From Rhizobium sp. R634 (GTDB lineage Bacteria; Pseudomonadota; Alphaproteobacteria; Rhizobiales; Rhizobiaceae), in contig NZ_LOKW01000029.1 in the NCBI RefSeq assembly GCF_002211305.1, positions 62,001 to 126,000 of the forward strand: DNA of 64,000 nt, in the 5' to 3' direction. The notes under the pieces are model-generated. The model was given only the letters and a program-made list of their open reading frames with translations, did no database searches and was not told where the DNA came from. The position numbers were made by a program, and so were the translations under genes. Position 1 is the stretch's first letter, and each line of letters opens with the position of its first letter. Shown piece by piece: positions 60,858 through 64,000 of this stretch.

Positions 60858-61733
60858 ATGAGCGGGCGGCCAGACAAAACGCGGGAGTTGCTCCGGATGT
60901 TCCGGGGACCGGCTCGTCATCTTGCCCTCGTCGGACAGCGACCTAGCTTCAATGATGCAGAATTGGAGAATGCCGTGCAGGAAGACGCCGCTACGCAGGA
61001 AATGCTTTCCCTTGTCTTGGAGGAGCCGGACCGTTGGGCAATGTTTCTCGACATCGACGGAACGCTGCTCAATCTCGCGCCCACACCGGATGCGATCGAG
61101 GTTCCCGAGGCTCTTCCCGGGCAGCTTCATCGCTTGTCGAACAAGCTCGGCGGCGCCCTGGCGCTGGTCACCGGCCGATCGCTCGCCTTTGCCGACACTT
61201 TGTTCAAACCCTTCGCATTTCCGACGGCAGGTCTCCACGGGGCGGAGATCAGAAGCGCCACCGGGATGCATACCGTCGAGGCGACCACAGAGTTTCAGGC
61301 ATTGAAGCATGCACTGACGGCGGAAGCCGAGCACTATCCCGGCGTATTGATCGAAGACAAGGGCGCCGCCGTCGCCGCCCATTACCGGCTTGCGCCGGAA
61401 TATGAAAAGATTCTCGAAGAACGCATGCACCATTATGCGGAGTTCGCCGGACCGAACTGGGCGCTGCAGCTCGGCAAGATGGTGTTCGAGCTGCGCCCGG
61501 CACGGTCGAGCAAGGGCGACGCGCTGGAACGGTTTTTCCAGTCCGAGCCCTTCAAGAACCGCTGCCCGATCACCATGGGCGACGACCTGACCGATGAGTC
61601 GATGTTTGCGATCGCCAATGCGCGCGGCGGCGTCTCCGTGCGTGTCGGCACCATCGGCGCCCCGAGCTGCGCCACCAACCGGCTGTCCTCCGCCGCGCTG
61701 GTGAGGAACGTCATTGCCGCTTTGGCTGCCTGA
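60858..61733 (+). CDS. otsB: Trehalose-6-phosphate phosphatase
   Basis: HAD-superfamily phosphatase of about 291 residues that releases trehalose from trehalose-6-phosphate. The catalytic DIDGTL (nucleophile Asp65, acid Asp67) follows EEPDRWAMF. Other landmarks are LALVTGRSLA, GLHGAEIRSATG and the C-terminal ITMGDDLTDESMF. The N terminus is uncertain: the ATG at 60858 gives a longer tail than usual, and a GTG at 60975 would give about 252 residues. No otsA is in the window. It is divergent from the kinase. Confidence 0.9.
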   Translation: MSGRPDKTRELLRMFRGPARHLALVGQRPSFNDAELENAVQEDAATQEMLSLVLEEPDRWAMFLDIDGTLLNLAPTPDAIEVPEALPGQLHRLSNKLGGALALVTGRSLAFADTLFKPFAFPTAGLHGAEIRSATGMHTVEATTEFQALKHALTAEAEHYPGVLIEDKGAAVAAHYRLAPEYEKILEERMHHYAEFAGPNWALQLGKMVFELRPARSSKGDALERFFQSEPFKNRCPITMGDDLTDESMFAIANARGGVSVRVGTIGAPSCATNRLSSAALVRNVIAALAA

Positions 61734-61912
61734 GGCGGCGGAACGCGCTCGTCTTTCCACCGGCTGCGCAGCTTCGATTGTCAAAAAAGTATCGGTTTCG
61801 GCAGGGAATCGTGGTGGCGGCCAGCAGATGAGCTCACTACACTCCCCTCAAGAATAAAGCCAAACAGGGAATTTGGCTGACGGGCTTAAAACCGTCCTCG
61901 GAGGAGGAAACA

Positions 61913-62797
61913 ATGGAACCTGACTTGGAAGTCGTTCAGATCAGGCCGGGCGAATCTTTCGCAACGAAGGCGCATGGCTATCCCTATCATACGGTTCGCT
62001 GGCACTTTCACCCGGAATATGAACTTCATCTCGTCGTGGCGACAACGGGCCGCTATTTTGTCGGCGATTTCATCGGCGAGTTCGAGCCCGGCAATTTGGT
62101 GCTGGCCGGCCCCAACCTTCCTCACAACTGGATCAGCGACGTCCCGAAGGGATCGAGCATTCCGCTTCGCTGCCAGCTCATCCAGTTCAGCGAGAGTTTC
62201 ATCAGCGGCACGATGAAGGTGCTGGCCGAGCTCGGGTCCTTCGAGCCGGTTCTTGAGGCCTCCCGCCGCGGCGTGCTCTTCGGCACCGAGACCAGCCGGC
62301 AGATCGCCCCCTTGATGAACGAGGTGCAGCAGGCGCAGGGTGTGCGGCGCATCGAGCTCTTCATGATGATGGTCGGCCTGCTCGCCCGAGCGCAGGATGC
62401 GCAGCTGCTCGCAAGCCCGAGTTATCTGCCCGATCCCTCGGGTTACATGTCGGCCGGCATCAACAAGGCACTTGCCTACATCAGGGAGAACCTGACCAAA
62501 TCCTTCGACGAAACCGATCTCGCAACGATCGCCGGACAGTCGACCGGCGCCTTCTCACGCGCCTTCCGCCGCCACACCGGCATGTCGCTGGTGCAATATG
62601 TGAAACGGCTTCGCATCAACCTCGCTTGCCAGATCCTGATGAGCGACGACCACGCATCGATCACCGATATCTGCTTCGAGGTCGGCTTCAACAACCTGTC
62701 AAACTTCAACCGGCAGTTTCTCGCGGAAAAGGGCATGACACCGTCCCGTTTCCGGCGATTGCTGGGTGACAATATCAACGTGGCGAAAGCGGCTTAA
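61913..62797 (+). CDS. AraC-family transcriptional regulator
   Basis: A 294-residue regulator. The N-terminal cupin (VRWHFHPEYELHLVVATTGRYFVGDFIGEFEPGNLVLAGPNLPH, in segments) would bind a sugar. The C-terminal AraC domain has two helix-turn-helices: DETDLATIAGQSTGAFSRAF and SITDICFEVGFNNLSNFNRQF. GAGGAGG stands 7 nt before the ATG. It is 250 nt upstream of a sugar-binding-protein gene and probably activates it. Confidence 0.93.
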   Translation: MEPDLEVVQIRPGESFATKAHGYPYHTVRWHFHPEYELHLVVATTGRYFVGDFIGEFEPGNLVLAGPNLPHNWISDVPKGSSIPLRCQLIQFSESFISGTMKVLAELGSFEPVLEASRRGVLFGTETSRQIAPLMNEVQQAQGVRRIELFMMMVGLLARAQDAQLLASPSYLPDPSGYMSAGINKALAYIRENLTKSFDETDLATIAGQSTGAFSRAFRRHTGMSLVQYVKRLRINLACQILMSDDHASITDICFEVGFNNLSNFNRQFLAEKGMTPSRFRRLLGDNINVAKAA

Positions 62798-63048
62798 TCG
62801 GCCGGACGATTTCGTTTCGAGGAGCACGAAGCACAGTCCACCGAACGGCGAGAGGAGGACGAGGGAGGAGGCAGCAAAACGACACTGACTTGAACGTGAG
62901 CACGCCACGAGCGGCTCGCGAGGGGAAGCGCTTGTCCTCAAAAGCTGCAAATCGCTGAGACAGGCGCTGCCGTTTCTTCAGCCGAACGGCGCAGCAGAGC
63001 ATTGCAACCACGTAGCTATACGATTTTTTCCAATGGGAGGAGATGGAA

Positions 63049-64000
63049 ATGATGAAGTTCTCGATGAAAACGGCAGGCGCTGCGGCCCTTGTCCTGTCCC
63101 TGCTGGGCGGCACGTCCGCCTTCGCGCAAAGCGCCGTTGCCGATGCGACAGTCGCATTCCTCATGCCCGACCAGGGTTCGACCCGTTACGAAGAGCACGA
63201 CCATCCGGGCTTCGTCGCGGAAATGAAGAAACTCTGCGCGTCCTGCAAGGTCATCTATCAGAATGCTGATGCCGATATCGCCAAACAGCAGCAGCAGTTC
63301 AATTCGGCAATCACCCAAGGCGCCAAGGTGATCGTGCTCGATCCGGTGGACTCGGCGGCGGCTGCGTCTCTCGTCCAGCTCGCCCAGAGCCAGGGCGTCA
63401 AGGTCATCGCCTATGACCGCCCGATCCCGACCGGCAAGGCCGATTTCTATGTCTCCTTCGACAACAAGGCGATCGGCAAGGCGATCGCGGAATCGCTCAT
63501 TGAGCATCTCAAGGCCAAGAACGTGCCGGCCGATGGCGGCGGCATCCTGCAGATCAACGGCTCGCCGACCGATGCGGCGGCAGGGCTGATCAAGGACGGC
63601 ATTCACGAGGGTCTGGCCAGCGGCGGCTACAAGACGCTTGCCGAATTCGACACGCCGAACTGGCAGCCGGCGAACGCCCAGCAATGGGCGGCCGGTCAGA
63701 TCACCCGCTTCGGCAAGCAGATCGTCGGCGTGGTCGCCGCCAATGACGGCACCGGCGGCGGCGCCATCGCCGCCTTCAAGGCGGCAGGCGTCGATCCGGT
63801 TCCGCCGGTGACGGGCAATGACGCGACGATCGCAGCCTTGCAGCTCATCATATCGGGGGATCAGTACAACACGATCTCCAAGCCGAGCGAAATCGTCGCC
63901 GCCGCCGCTGCAAACGTGGCGGTGAAGCTCTTGGCGGGAGAAACGGTCAAGGCCGAAATGACCCTTTACGACACGCCTGCCCAGCTTTTCGTCCCGGCTG
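63049..64000 (+). CDS. Sugar ABC transporter substrate-binding protein (ribose/xylose type), 3' end cut
   Basis: Periplasmic binding protein of the family-2 sugar class; at least 317 residues lie in the window and the stop is beyond it. The signal peptide is KTAGAAALVLSLLGGTSAFA, cleaved before QSAV. The mature part VAFLMPDQGSTRYEEHDHPGF and VIVLDPVDSAAAASLVQLAQ resembles XylF/ChvE-type proteins. GGGAGGAG precedes the ATG pair at 63049/63052; I chose the first. The permease and ATPase genes should lie to the right of the window. Controlled probably by the AraC protein upstream. Confidence 0.92.
   Translation, partial: MMKFSMKTAGAAALVLSLLGGTSAFAQSAVADATVAFLMPDQGSTRYEEHDHPGFVAEMKKLCASCKVIYQNADADIAKQQQQFNSAITQGAKVIVLDPVDSAAAASLVQLAQSQGVKVIAYDRPIPTGKADFYVSFDNKAIGKAIAESLIEHLKAKNVPADGGGILQINGSPTDAAAGLIKDGIHEGLASGGYKTLAEFDTPNWQPANAQQWAAGQITRFGKQIVGVVAANDGTGGGAIAAFKAAGVDPVPPVTGNDATIAALQLIISGDQYNTISKPSEIVAAAAANVAVKLLAGETVKAEMTLYDTPAQLFVPA

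Overview
The window is high-GC alphaproteobacterial DNA and almost certainly part of a Rhizobium-type secondary replicon. The strongest evidence is a complete repABC replication/partition operon (55126-58830) with its antisense control RNA and two partition palindromes. RIME-like intergenic repeats and the density of ABC importers for plant-derived solutes fit the same picture. I see no rRNA, tRNA, CRISPR array or insertion sequence.

Layout. (1) 1-14819 is a plant-oligosaccharide locus. A minus-strand operon encodes an Opp/Dpp-type importer, an IolB-like isomerase, a GH39 glycosidase, a sugar isomerase/epimerase, a 2-hydroxyacid dehydrogenase and an enolase-superfamily enzyme cut by the window start. 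A divergent LacI regulator and a GH29 alpha-L-fucosidase lie on the other strand. (2) 14820-16460 holds a conserved protein of unknown function and a tiny 25-codon gene with a strong ribosome binding site and its own terminator. (3) 16461-18204 is a GntR regulator divergent from a DapA-family lyase/aldolase. (4) 18255-25849 is a LacI regulator divergent from a GH78 alpha-L-rhamnosidase and a complete sugar ABC importer. (5) 26110-37710 is an 11-gene minus-strand operon under a GntR/FCD regulator. It holds a DUF1185/AA_synth protein, an alpha/beta hydrolase, an unusual flavin reductase, a luciferase-like monooxygenase, two aldehyde dehydrogenases, a NIPSNAP protein and a Pot-type importer. The set resembles the ring-opening logic of the Rut (uracil) and bacterial pyridine pathways, but the substrate is unknown. 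(6) 37853-42134 is an FAD/NAD(P)-binding protein divergent from a tauABC-type sulfonate importer. (7) 42252-54119 is a long minus-strand organosulfur cluster. It has two luciferase-like monooxygenases, an NtaA-type monooxygenase, an M20 deacylase, a GNAT acetyltransferase, a fused permease-ATPase with two binding proteins, a DsbA-fold isomerase, an FMN reductase and several very small genes. Its content closely parallels the Bacillus subtilis S-alkylcysteine (snaA/tcy/cmo/sndA) operon. (8) 54340-58988 is a Phd/ParE toxin-antitoxin pair and repABC. (9) 59746-64000 has a ROK-type sugar kinase whose motifs are in circularly permuted order, a divergent trehalose-phosphatase, an AraC regulator and the start of a sugar-binding protein gene cut by the window end.

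How the genes work together. Most of the window is catabolic modules, usually one regulator, one importer and the enzymes for one class of plant- or soil-derived solute. Four importers carry a GC-rich hairpin directly after the binding-protein gene, a usual way to make more binding protein than membrane components. Several modules have visible palindromic operators in the regulator/operon intergenic region.

Limits: products were assigned by reading translations and motifs, without database searches. Substrates of transporters and lyases are inferences from neighbours.
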